From positions 110,576,358-110,640,357 of the forward strand of contig NC_088782.1 in NCBI RefSeq assembly GCF_958450345.1: a stretch of 64,000 nucleotides of DNA, read 5' to 3'. Numbering within the stretch: position 1 is the stretch's first letter; each line of letters starts with the position of its first letter. Under the pieces are notes generated by a model. That model was not told the origin of the DNA. It ran no database searches and was given only the letters and a program-made list of their open reading frames with translations. This DNA comes from Calliphora vicina (taxonomy: Eukaryota > Arthropoda > Insecta > Diptera > Calliphoridae). Position numbers and translations under genes: made by a program. Shown one piece after another: positions 23,806 through 36,400 of the stretch.

Positions 23806-24405
23806 AATTCTAATAAATAATGCTTTTAATTTTATTACTTTTATCTTTTTCCCCTGTTAATCTTAATAATTCCAATTGGTATTTTTGTGCTTTTTTGTTG
23901 TTTTTCTTTGCTCCACCATATGTTTTAAACAGCCCTGTTTTTATCATTAATATGGCATTCACTGTTTAGTGATTACATCCCAACAAATACAACACTGCCT
24001 TGTGTTTAATTGGAAAAAAGCTTTTCTGCTGTCTAATTTTGACATTTCTTGCTTAACGAACAGAATTTTTAATGTGTTAATTGAAAGTTGTTATCACAAA
24101 TGTCATACATCTCCAGTTAATATTTTTTCTACAAAAAAAAAATTATTTATAAGCAAAATGTGATTTATTTGTTTAAAGAAAATATTGAGAATTAAACTAT
24201 TGAAAAACACAATTTGCAAATTAGTTATTAAGTGCTGAATTGAAATAGTTTAGAGAAATCTTAGATTGAAAACCGCCTAAAATATATATATTTTTTTTTA
24301 TAACACGGCAAATTAGAAAAATTGTGATTTTGTGTGTGTGTAAGCACTTGCAAAGCAAAGAAAAAGCAGAGCAAAGCAGACAGTGTCAAAACTCCAAAAC
24401 AAGCT
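23806..24405. promoter_or_regulatory. shared intergenic region between divergent Fibp and Deaf1
   Basis: The 600 bp between the two start codons must contain both 5' UTRs and core promoters. It is AT-rich; no TATA box at a convincing distance or other defined element was recognised. A GT repeat lies at about 24331-24340, just upstream of the Deaf1 start. Confidence 0.5.
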
Positions 24406-27400
24406 ATGGAACAGGACTCCACTGAAATGCATCTAAGTAGAATACGTGATGTCAAAGAATTGGCTGTTCTAAGTGATGAAGCGCGTGACGTTGTTAAGGA
24501 AGAAGTCATACTTGAAAGTTCCGGCCATCAGGTGCGTAACAATATACAAATAAATAAATAAACTAAAAGCAATTTCAAAGAAATTAAGTGGGAAAAATTG
24601 AAATACCAAAACGACACACAAACGAAAGAAAAAAAATTATTTAAGAAAAATAAATACACAAAAAATAATAATAAATGAAGCAAGCGGTAGTTTAGTAGTT
24701 AGTGCAAGTGTTTTTATGCAAAATGCGCCACTGCGCCACCAATCCAAGCATTCTCCCCCCAAAAACATTTGAGCTGGGAAAACCAAAAGGGGCCTGCAAT
24801 TGGTGCTAAGAGCAGCAGGCAAAGTTACAAAGTGCGTTAAACGCCTGACCGATCTTCCAAGCGACCGTCCTACCGTGTGCGTGTGTGTTGTACACAAAAT
24901 ATTGTGTACATATTTTTTGTATGTTGTTTTTTTTATTTGATTTCCAAAATTTCTCTATTAATTAATATTTTTGTGCTTTTTTTCCTACTTCTAATTGCTT
25001 TTGTTTTGATTTTGCAATTTCTCTTATTTGTTGTTATTTTTTCTCATATTGTATGTTTTTTATTTCTTCTCCTCATCTGCCATTGACGACGATACGAAAA
25101 AAAATAAATACTGAAAAAACATTTTTCAATTGCTGCTGAAAATTGTGTGTGCTGTGTGGTGCGTGTTGCAATTTATTGAATTATTTTCTTGCAACTGTTA
25201 CTCCGGGTGCTAACGTGTTTAGCTGGAAACCAAAGTGCATATGGTAACATCATCAAATGAAAACAGTGGTGGCAGCGGTGGCAATGTCGTTTCCGTACCC
25301 GTTTCCCTGCCCATAGGTTCCATGATTGCCGGGACCGCTTTCAATGTCATCTCACCCGATCATTTACCGCATTTCAAACAGATGCTGTGCGTCGACAACA
25401 ATGGTTATATTTCCAGCGGTGCGGTGGTGAGCAGTGTTGGCGGTGACCTCAAAACGATTGTCATACAACAGCAACAGCAAGGTGATTCGGGTGGCATGAA
25501 TCACGACGGCTCCGGCAGCAACAACAGTCATGACAGCACCGTTACCGGTGATCAAATGATGCACGGGTCCGGCTGTGGCTCGGCGTCCGGTGTCAGTTGG
25601 TCTGAAACGTCTCAGATGGAAATATTTCCCATACGCTGCAAGACCACCAGTGCCGAGCTGTATCGCAGTAAGTTGGGCTCGGGTGGTCGTGGTCGCTGTG
25701 TTAAGTACAAAGACAAATGGCTGACGCCTAGCGAATTTGAACAGACTTGCGGTCGTGGCTCGAGTAAGGATTGGAAACGTTCCATAAAATATGGTGGAAA
25801 ATCGCTGCAGTCTCTAATCGATGAGGGCACACTGACACCGCATGCCACCAATTGCAGCTGTACAGTTTGTTGTGACGACGAAGCGGGTAAGTTTTAGAAG
25901 TTATAAAATAATTTTGGATGTTTAGAATTTACTTAAAGTTAGGTTAGCTGCTGAAATGCTTTTTTAAACATTTTTTAACAATTCAAAAACCGATCAATTA
26001 GTTGGTTACTGGTTTGAGTTTAAAATGATTTAAGATTCTGGGAATTCCCTGCTTTAAATGTTATATACATCATCATATTTTTTGTTTGTTTAATGCTGTG
26101 AGCATTAAAATTTAGTTTGTATTTCGAAAGAATTTAATAGGAAATTCCGAATTTGGTGGAATTCGACCAATTTTTTTTCAGGTAGTACAATTTTTGATAA
26201 AAATCAATAGATTTGAACACGTAGGTACCATAAGATATGAACAAATTGTAGGCAAACTACCTTTCTGCACTTATTTATATACATTTGTACTAGTTACATA
26301 TTAATGATAACTGGACATGACTTTTACGAGTCACTTTAAAACCAGACATATCAGTATCTAAAATTATGCTTTTCAGTCTGCTTTTAGTAGAGAAAAACCA
26401 GTTCCAATAAGAATAAACATACCATTTATAAAATTCCCATCTTTGTGGCAACATATGGTTTCCGCGCATCATCTTTTGAGGCCAAGAACGAATCTATACA
26501 ATTTCGGATACTCTGTTCGATAGAAAAAATTGGAGGCAAACTTCCCAACCAATTCTTTTTAAATAGTTTTTAAAAGGTATTGCAACATGAGGCCTAGCGT
26601 TGACATGATGAAATATTACGGTTTCTCATCTGGCCGCATATTCTGGACGTTTTTCGGCCAATGCTTGCTTCAAACGAATTAGTTGCGTTCGGTACAGGTT
26701 CCCTGTGAGCTCATAATAGATAGGACCCTTTTGGGTACACAAAATACAGAGCATTACCTTAGCGCCATGGATATTTGGCTTTGATGTTGATTCAGCTGGT
26801 TTACCGGACTTCAATGGATCCATTTTTCATCGCAAGTAATGATTCGGTGCAAAAATTATTTTCTTTTGTAGCCTTCAAGCAGCATTTCAGACATACAAAA
26901 TCGTTTTTCAAGGTCTCTCAGCTTCAATTCGTATTGTAGCCAATTTCCCTGCTTTTGGATGAATCCTGAGTTTTTAAATTGCTGATTGAATAGCTCCCAA
27001 TGATTTTGCAAGCTCTTGCTGAGAAAATATTAATTATTTTAAAGCACTCCACTACGACATTTTCTTTTTAATTTCAAATAACTAAGTTTTCCATTATGAA
27101 AATTCATGATTTAGAATTAAAAATGTAAGAAAAACTAGTTTTGTTAATAGTTTGTTTAAAATTATTAATTGTTACTGTTGTTCCGATTGATTAAACAAAT
27201 TTCTGAATGAGCCAGATCACACTACTCCGTACAATGACTTCCGTAGAAGTTGCCATGATGAGGACGAGGAGGAAATGATTGAACATCTCCTCTGTCTTTG
27301 CCCTACTCTATCGGGGGCAATGCTACGGCAATAGATAGTAATTTTTTGCACATGTGATGTTAGGAAGATAGATTCGTTCATTCGTGCATCAAGTTGGTTC

Positions 27401-30400
27401 GACATTGAACCCCATTCCGACATATAAGGACCTCTTGTTTTTGAACAGAGCATAATATAACAATGAAAAAAAGTAAGAAAAGTGTTGTATGTTGATTATA
27501 CCATTAAGTAAATATACACTGTTGGTTTAAAAAACGTTTACAATTATTAATTTTTTTCCTTTATACTGCGATATGCAAAAGAGCTAAGTCCATATTTTTG
27601 TCAATATTATTATCTTAGTCAAATGAAATTGAGTTAAACTACGTAATTAAATGAATAGCAACGCCAAACTTGCTTTAAAATCCGAAATTTCTCCATTGCA
27701 ACCTTATAAAGTATATATGTATATTCTAGATCCTTATACAAGGTGGCGCAAAAGTAAACTTCCGATGTTTTTTGGCTGTAATTAAAAAAAATGAAAAACT
27801 TTGTGGATTATTTTTATTTGGTCTTTTAATAAAATTTTATTGTCATTTGAGCCCTTTTTATGGCATTTTCCATCACTTTGGCCAAAACTTCCGGCGATAG
27901 GTCCTCACATTCTTCACGGATATTGTCTTTAAGAGCTGCAAGAGTCAGGCTTGTTGACATAAACCCGCGACTTCAAAAAGCCAAAACGGGAGATTAGGCG
28001 CCCGGGAAATGCATCCTTCAGCATATCGGTTGTGGCACGTGCAGTGCGCGCCGTTGCACCGTCCTGTTGGAACCACATGTTTTCCAATTACAATTCATCA
28101 AGTTGCGGCAAAAAGAACTCGTTGATCATTGCTCTGTAGCGCTCACCATTCACAGTAACAATTTGGAACGCGATGTCTTCGAAGAAAAAAGGTCCGATGA
28201 CTCCTCCAGCGAAAACAGCACACCATACAGTGACTTTGAGCGGGTGTAATGGCTCTTCGTGGGTTACACGCGGATTTTCAGTGCCCCAGAAGCGTAAATT
28301 TTGCTTATTTACGTACCCGCTAAGATGGAAATGGGCCTCATCACTCATGATTATTTTTGATGAAAAATCATCTTCCTCTTGGTGGTGATTAAAGTCAAGC
28401 AGTGTAGCGTACACAAATGTCAAAACGGAACTGACATTAGGGGCCAATCGCAAAATTTATAGCATTTTCTGATAGGAGGATTACTTTTGCGCCACCTTGT
28501 AGATAGCGAAGTCGATTAAGCCATGTCCGTCTGTCTGTCTGTTGAAATCAACTTTCCGAAGCCCCCAAATAACTTACATACACGATTCATACATCAATGT
28601 CATACATCTTCCGGCTTTGTTGCTATTTGAAATCGAGAATATCGGTCCACAAATGGCTGAGATATAAAGTGCCCTGCAGACGATCAAATAAACTCATCAA
28701 TCACATAGTTGTATGCGTGCAGTCGTTCTTTTTCGGCTACACGTACGTGTTGTCGGCAATGATTGATGAAAATCAAAAAGTTTTGATTTTTTATTTGGCG
28801 ACTGATTATTTGATAGTCTCCTGTCGTGATTGACAATCAAATTTCATTTGCTTTGTGTTTTATTCATATTATGTGTTTTACGTCTCAGATTAACAAAAAA
28901 AAAATATATTATTGTTGTTGAGTAGAATATAAGCCATATTTGGCCCAATGGGCTTGGTTTTGAATTTAAATAAATTAATTAAAAAAAACTTCAGTTTCTC
29001 CGAGATTTTTGGTAATAATGGAAAAGTGCGTCCAAATACAAATGGTGATTGACATATTTATTTGTCAATCACCATTTGTATTTAAAGCTTCAAGCATACG
29101 ACACTCACACATATGCACTGATTGATGTGTTTATTTGATCGTCTCCAGGGCACTTAAGGAAAAAACCAGGACAAACTAGATTTTTGACCTACATATATCT
29201 GGATTACTAAGTCATTAATATAGAAAATATGGATATCTAATAGATAGATAGATAGATAGATATTTCAAAGACCTTTGCAACGACGTATATAAGACCATAG
29301 TAAGTTGGACCTACAATGCGTCAAAATCGGAAAAAATATTTTTTAACCCGAATTTTTTTTTAACAAGTTTTTTTTCGCTAAATATTAAAAAAAAAATTTA
29401 AAAAAACAAAAAAAAAATTTCAAAAGCTAAATATGTACTAAAAAAACCAATAAAAATTGAAAAAACAATTCCAAAATTTTTTTTCCAAAAAATGAAAAAT
29501 ACAACTTTGGAAAAAAATAAATTTTGTTTACCTAAAAATATTGAACATTTTTATTTTGAAGTATAATTTAGTGAAGGGTATATAAGATGCGGCACAGCCG
29601 AATATAGCTCTTACTTGTTTTATATAATTTTAAGTTTTGGTTTTTGTAAAAATTTGTACAATCATCATATTCGAAAAAGTAAAATTTTTAATACTGGATG
29701 GTATAATCCATAGATAAATACACATAGATCGGAAACTCTCCTGTCAAAGATCTAACTCAGTTGTCAAAAACCTAAGTCGTGAGAATGTAGTAGTTAAAAA
29801 CTATGTGAAAACCAAAACAACATGTAGGTGTTATTATTTTGAGTAATTTTTCTGATTGAGTTTTTTTTCTAGTTTCCGTTCTATGTGTATTTCTCTATAT
29901 TTTTATCAATCAATTGCCTTCAAATTTAAATGACATTTAGATCCTTTTGTGAAGAGAACTATATGCCATATAAAGAGAGTGAATTTTGGTAACTTACGTT
30001 CTACAAATATGAATATAATACACCCATCTTTTGTAAGAACGGTAACGTACCTAAAATAAACAGAAAATAATAATAATTTTAAATAAAACAAATGTTAAAT
30101 GCACGATTTATCTATTGTTAAAAGTCAGTCAATAGTGAGTTTTTAATAAAATTTCCATACAAAGTCTGCTTTACAACATTAATAATAGTACTTAAGTACT
30201 AAAAATAGAATATTATTTTGTTTAATGTTCCCTAAGATCAAATATAATAAATGGTATTGCTATTATCGACTACCATTGTGTAAACTGCAACAAAAAGTGT
30301 CAATACTAAATGAACAGAAAAAAAAACCAAACACATTTTACAAAGAGTCAAAGTCCAGTTTCCACTGATTAAAATATTGTAAATATATTAACTAAGGATT

Positions 30401-33400
30401 TTTGTTTTTTGCAGAATTGTTTAAAAAAATTCTTTATTCTTTTTACTTTAAATAAAAACATAAGCTAATCAATAAAATTTTTAACATACACAGCATCCGG
30501 ACCCGTACGTCTCTTTACACCATATAAACGTCGAAAGCGAAATCAAACAGATAATGATGGTGAAACCGGTGGTCCAAAACGTAAACGTAATACTAACAAT
30601 AACAACAATAATAATAATAACAACAACAATATTATGAATAACACGGAACCACCACAGCATACCACAACGGTGGTAGATGATAATAATATGTTTTTAACGG
30701 AAGATAACATTACCTCCAAGGATGAACCGTGGCCAACACTTAACGACAGCCTCGACACGTCAACAGAGCTAGTAGATCAAACACAAATATGTAATGCATA
30801 CGATAGAGAAACATTTGTAGTGAATATAAATGATCCGGGGCCAATTGCATTGTTAGACAACAGTCAGACAATGAAAACACTCGAGAATGTTTATTGCACA
30901 ATGGTCAAAGCCACTAATGATTTTAAGCGCATTCTAACCGATCTAAAGAATACGTACGATCGCAAAATCGAAATATTACAGAAGGAACGCGATGCGGCTG
31001 TGGCAGCAATGCGCGTACAAGTACACACAGACATTGATGATCCGAATATATCGGGTGCATTACATGGCAACGAAGTTATATCAGCTAAAAAGGTGAGTTT
31101 TTTTGATTTGTTTTTTATATTTCACTTCTTTATATATAATATGATTTAAATAGCTTTTGAGTATGAACTAAAATCATGTCTGAATCCTTAATAGTGCCCA
31201 GTTTTATCCCCAAAATCCTTTTAAAATCCATATCTCTGGAGGAAAATTTCCAAGACTGGAAGGAATATCTGTTAGAAATAAGACACTCACACAATAGCAG
31301 CTGTAATCTCCTATTCATCCTTGCTAAGGCAACTTAAGCTAGGATATGTTGAATATTGTAAGCTAGTGGAGAGATATGTCGTATTATAGAGCATTTGGCA
31401 ACCGAAGAGTAGACTGGCAGCATAAACAATTTTACAATATTCCAAGGAATTGTGCTAGGCTGAGTTCTTCGACTAGGTGGGGTCCATAAACCCACTGGAC
31501 GCAGTAAAGTAGGATGGGCTGGACAGTTGAATATGTGGAGGGTGTCACGAGGACCCTGACCACATGAGGACTGCACTGTCTATGAGGGACAAGAAGGCAT
31601 TACGCCTGTTTCTCCATCCTGATCTTAGCTGTGCCTGAACGACTCTTGTTTTATGTGGCAATATCTTTTCGGCGTCTGCTATCGGTGGTGGGCAACTTCC
31701 AAGTACGACATTCATATGGTATCCTGCTAACGCGGAATTGATGGCGTCTCTATGAATGTCTGCTCTCCTCGTATTTTCTTATGTTCTGTCTGACATGCCT
31801 CGGGGGAGACTCCAACTGTGTAAGGACTTCCGTTGTCTCCTGCTGATTTACAGCTTCTGCTGGTTCTCTGCGCAATGCAGAAGAGATAAGCATATTTGGC
31901 AACAGTTCTAAATGTGACTGGAACTAATCCATTGGTTTTACTCAAAACGAATGTATTTGAACCAAATTATGGTTTGCGAAAAATGTGGAATTAACAAACG
32001 GAATGACAAACTTATATATACCCTTACCACTCATGGTGAAGGGTATAAAAAAACATTAACTCAGAAGAAAGTGATGGTGAATGTAATATTGAAAATAGAC
32101 TAAAGGCGGCTTAAATGAAACGTACGACTTGACGAAAAAATATAAATATTTTACGTTATTTAAAAAAAATGCATCTAATTATTCGAACAAATTGAATTAT
32201 TATTCGAACAATACGAATTATTCGTTTTATTCGATGAAAAGGAAAATCAAATAATTTGAATACCCTGATGTCTGTCTCGCTATCTGATCAAGAGACACCA
32301 TTCATTCATAGGCAACTAACGATATGATATACACATTCTCTAGGGATTTAATGGCCTGATATCCATTGATACTGAACAAGTTCTACGGCTATCTTTTTAG
32401 CCATTACTTTGGCCTGAATAACACTACAATAGAGTGACAGCCGATTTTTTTTTTTTAGATTTCAAAGAGTGCCGGGTGGAATATTGTGACACTAGGCCTA
32501 AATGTTAAGTGCTGAAAATTTGAGCCAAATCGGGCAACGATTTCTGGACGCGCATCGAGGTCAAAGTTCAGATATATGCAAAATTATACTATTTATATGG
32601 GATAAATAGGTGAAACTCGTTAAATTTCTGCATTGTTTTCTAGAAATGTATAGATTTATTTATATTAATGAATATTACATTAAAAAAATTTTTTGGAAGT
32701 TAACCCTGCATCTCCTTTGTGTCAAAATGACCCAAAAACTGTATTATCGCCAAAATTCGGAAAAAATGCAAATTTTTCAGATATTTTAAAAATTTTGCTA
32801 CTAAATAAATACTTTTGCAATTGAATGCAAAAGAATCGAAATGTGTACGTAATTATCGTTGTAATGAGATATAAGTGACAAAATTTGGTTAAAAAATGTT
32901 AAAGTTATTACAAATTCGCCAGACCATTAACGTGTTTCAGGCCACTTGAACAAAAAATTTAGGAAAAAAAATTAATATATTTCGAGAAAAATTAAAATAA
33001 AAGCTCATTTTTACTTAAAATGTGTCCATATTTACTTGTATATAAGTTTTTGTCTTCGTAGGATACCGTTAACCTATTCGCAGGTATGGCCAAAAAAAAT
33101 AATTATTTTTAACGGCTGTTTCAAAACTCCATTTTCAAATTTTTAAAAATTTTGTTAAACAAATTTCAGATTTTTTCGATCATCACATTGGGGTTTATTG
33201 AGATCAAAATAGGGAATAAAAATATGAAAAAATTATGTCAATACCTCTTACAGTTTTTCCGTACCTGCGATTGAAATTTTGCGTTTTTCAAGAAAAACTA
33301 ATTTTTTGTCCATATTTAGGCGAATGAGTCCAATTTCCTTACTGTTATAAATTTTAAGTAAAACCTATTCATAATATTATAGTCCTTATAATTTTAAATA

Positions 33401-36400
33401 TGTTCTGAAAGTTTTACTAAAATCGGAAAACGATTACCTTTGAATCGTGAAGGTCAAAGGTCAAATTTTTCAATATTTGGAATTTCTAATGAAAAGATAG
33501 CGAAATGTTACATATTTTTGGGCCGATTTTCATGAAACTTGAGGAAAATATAACATAAAGACCAGAATTTAAAATAACAGCACAAAAATGGAAATTAACC
33601 CTTGGCAGCACTTGGGGTCCAAATTATTCTCAACTTTTAAAATCAAGAAAAACACAACCATTTTGACCCCAAGTCCTCTTAAAGGTTAAAATTAATTTTT
33701 GCACTGTTGTTGTAAATGCTAGACCCCAATATATATTTTCCTCAAGTTTCATGAAAATCGGCCCAAAAATATGTAACATTTCGCTATCTTTTCATTAGAA
33801 ATTCCAAATATTGAAAAATTTTACCTTTGACCTTCACGATTCAAAGGTTATCGTTTTCCGATTTCAGTAAAACTTTCAGAACATATTTAAAATTACAAGG
33901 ACTATAATATTATGAATAGGTTTTACTTAAAATTTATAACAGTAAGGAAATTGGACTCATTCGCCTAAATATGGACAAAAAATTAGTTTTTCTTGAAAAA
34001 CGCAAAATTTCAATCGCAGGTACGGAAAAACTGTAAGAGGTATTGACATAATTTTTTTATATTTTTATTCCCTATTTTGATCTCAATAAACCCCAATGTG
34101 ATGATCGAAAAAATCTGAAATTTGTTTAACAAAATTTTTAAAAATTTGAAAATGGAGTTTTGAAACAGCCGTAAAAAAAATTATTTTTTTTGGCCATACC
34201 TGCGAATAGGTTAACGGTATCCTACGAAGACAAAAACTTATATACAAGTAAATATGGACATATTTTAAGTAAAAATGAGCTTTTATTTTAATTTTTCTCG
34301 AAATATCTAAATTTTTTTTCTAAATTTTTTGTTCAATTGGCCTGAAACACGGTAATGGTCTGGCGAATTTGTAATAACTTTAACATTTTTTAATCAAATT
34401 TTGTCATTTATATTTAATTACAACGATAATTACGTACATATTTCGATTCTGTTGCATTCAATTGCAAAAGTATTTATTTAGTAGCAACATTTTTTCAAAA
34501 ACTGAAAAATTTGCATTTTTCTCTAATTTTGGCTATAATACAGTATTGGGTCATTTTGAACCAAAGGAGATACAGGGTTAATTTCCAAAACTTTTTTTTA
34601 ATGTAATATTCATTAATATAAATAAATCTACATATTTCTAGAAAACAATGCAGAAGGTTAACGAGTTTCACCTATTTATTCCATATTAACAGTAAAATTT
34701 TGCATATATCTGAACTTTGACCTCGATGCGCGTCCAGAAATCGTTGCCCGATTTGGCTCAAATTTTCAGCACTTAACATTTAGGCCTAGTGTCACAATAT
34801 TCCACCCGGCACTCTTCAAAATTTTAACAAAAATTTTTTTCCATACAACTGATTGTCACTCTACACTACAATGATCCGGTCTAAGTTACAGTCTCAAATT
34901 CAGCTAGGCTGAGTTCTTCCCTGTTCTAAATAGCATTGAATTGCATTCTTCATAATGTGTCATTGGTACATTCCGATTAATATGGTATCTTTATCAGAAA
35001 ACCTGGATCTAAGTTGTCGTATTAACAGCGATTTGCATTGCAGAAATTTCAGGTGGTAGCAAGTAGTTCCCATGATAGTATATGATAGTTATCTAATATA
35101 CATATACAGAATTTAAAGGATGTATTAAAATTAATTTATAAATCTGTTGAATACGTTTCGTTCTTTCCCATTCGTTCATAATATTGGAAGTTATAAACAC
35201 ACTTCTTGATATTCCTTTTGACATGAGTATTTTTTAATCAAAAACGTTTTGTTTGCCCAACATTGTATTTTTTTACACAAAAATGTAGTACTTTTTATGC
35301 AAAAATTGTAAAAAAGTATTTTTTATCCAAAAATGTAGTTTTACACAAAAACGTATTATTACAAATGATTACACCAAAATGAATATTACACATATATGTA
35401 AATTTTTGCACAAACTGTTTTACACAAAGATATTTTTTATAAATTTTATTTTATTTTTACGCCAAAATGAATATTACACAAATATATATTTTTTACACAA
35501 AAATTATTTTTTACATAAAAATTTTATTAAAAAATTCCTATTTTTAAAAAAAATTTTTACACAAAATTATATTTTTTACTCTTTTTTATACAGAAACTAA
35601 TTATTTATTTTTACACACAAATTTATTTTTTACACAAAAAATAATTTTTTACGCAGAAATAAATTTTTTATTCCAAAAATTTTTATTTTTACAAAAACTT
35701 TTATTTAAGAAAAAGTATTATTTTTACACAAAATTATATTTTTTACACCAAAATGTAATATTTACACAGAAACTCATTTTTATTTTTTTTTTTTAAAAAT
35801 ATACTAACATTTTTATTCCAAAAAAAATATATTTTTACACAAAATTATATTTTTTGCACTAAAATGTAATATTTACACAGAAGCTCAATTTTATTTTTTT
35901 TTTTTTAAATAAAAATTCCAAAAAAAAAATATTTTTACACAAAATTATATTTTTTGTACTAAAATGTAATATTTACCAAGAAACTCATTATTTACACAAA
36001 AATAATTTTTTTACAAAAAATCATTTTTTACGCAGAAATAAATTTTTTACACCAAAAATTTTTATTTTTTACAAACATTTTTATTTTAAGAAAAGTATTA
36101 TTTTTACACAAAATTATATTTTTTACACAAAAATTTAATATTTACACAGAAACAAAAATTTATTATTTACACTAAAATTTATTTTTTACACAAAAAATAT
36201 TTTTTTACACCAAAAGTACAAAAAAATCCATATTTTTTACGCAAAATCTCAATTTTACCTAAAAATTATTTTACACAAAAAATTATTTTTTTTAACTCAG
36301 AAACTAATTTTTACAACAAATCTTATATTTTTTAGAAACATATTTTTTTTAGACAAAATTTAATTTTTTACAAAAATTTGTATTTTTTACAAAAATTTGT

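Larger units (their letters stand above)
27690..29620 (+). repeat. family A repeat, copy 2, split by two later insertions
   Basis: The pieces 27690-27738, 28500-28667 and 29155-29620 join into one family A repeat like that at 350-1105. It starts at the CTATAAAGTATATAT region (the 5' end is missing) and ends with GAAGGGTATATAAG and the hairpin CGGCACAGCCG. It is interrupted by a 761-bp Tc1/mariner-type element and a 487-bp MITE. Comparison with the uninterrupted copies shows both empty sites. A (TAGA)n run lies at about 29242-29260. Confidence 0.85.

Noticed and set aside
24334..24405. Upstream extension of Deaf1 from 24334
   Set aside because: It begins at a GTG inside a GT repeat, not an ATG; the first in-frame ATG is 24406.
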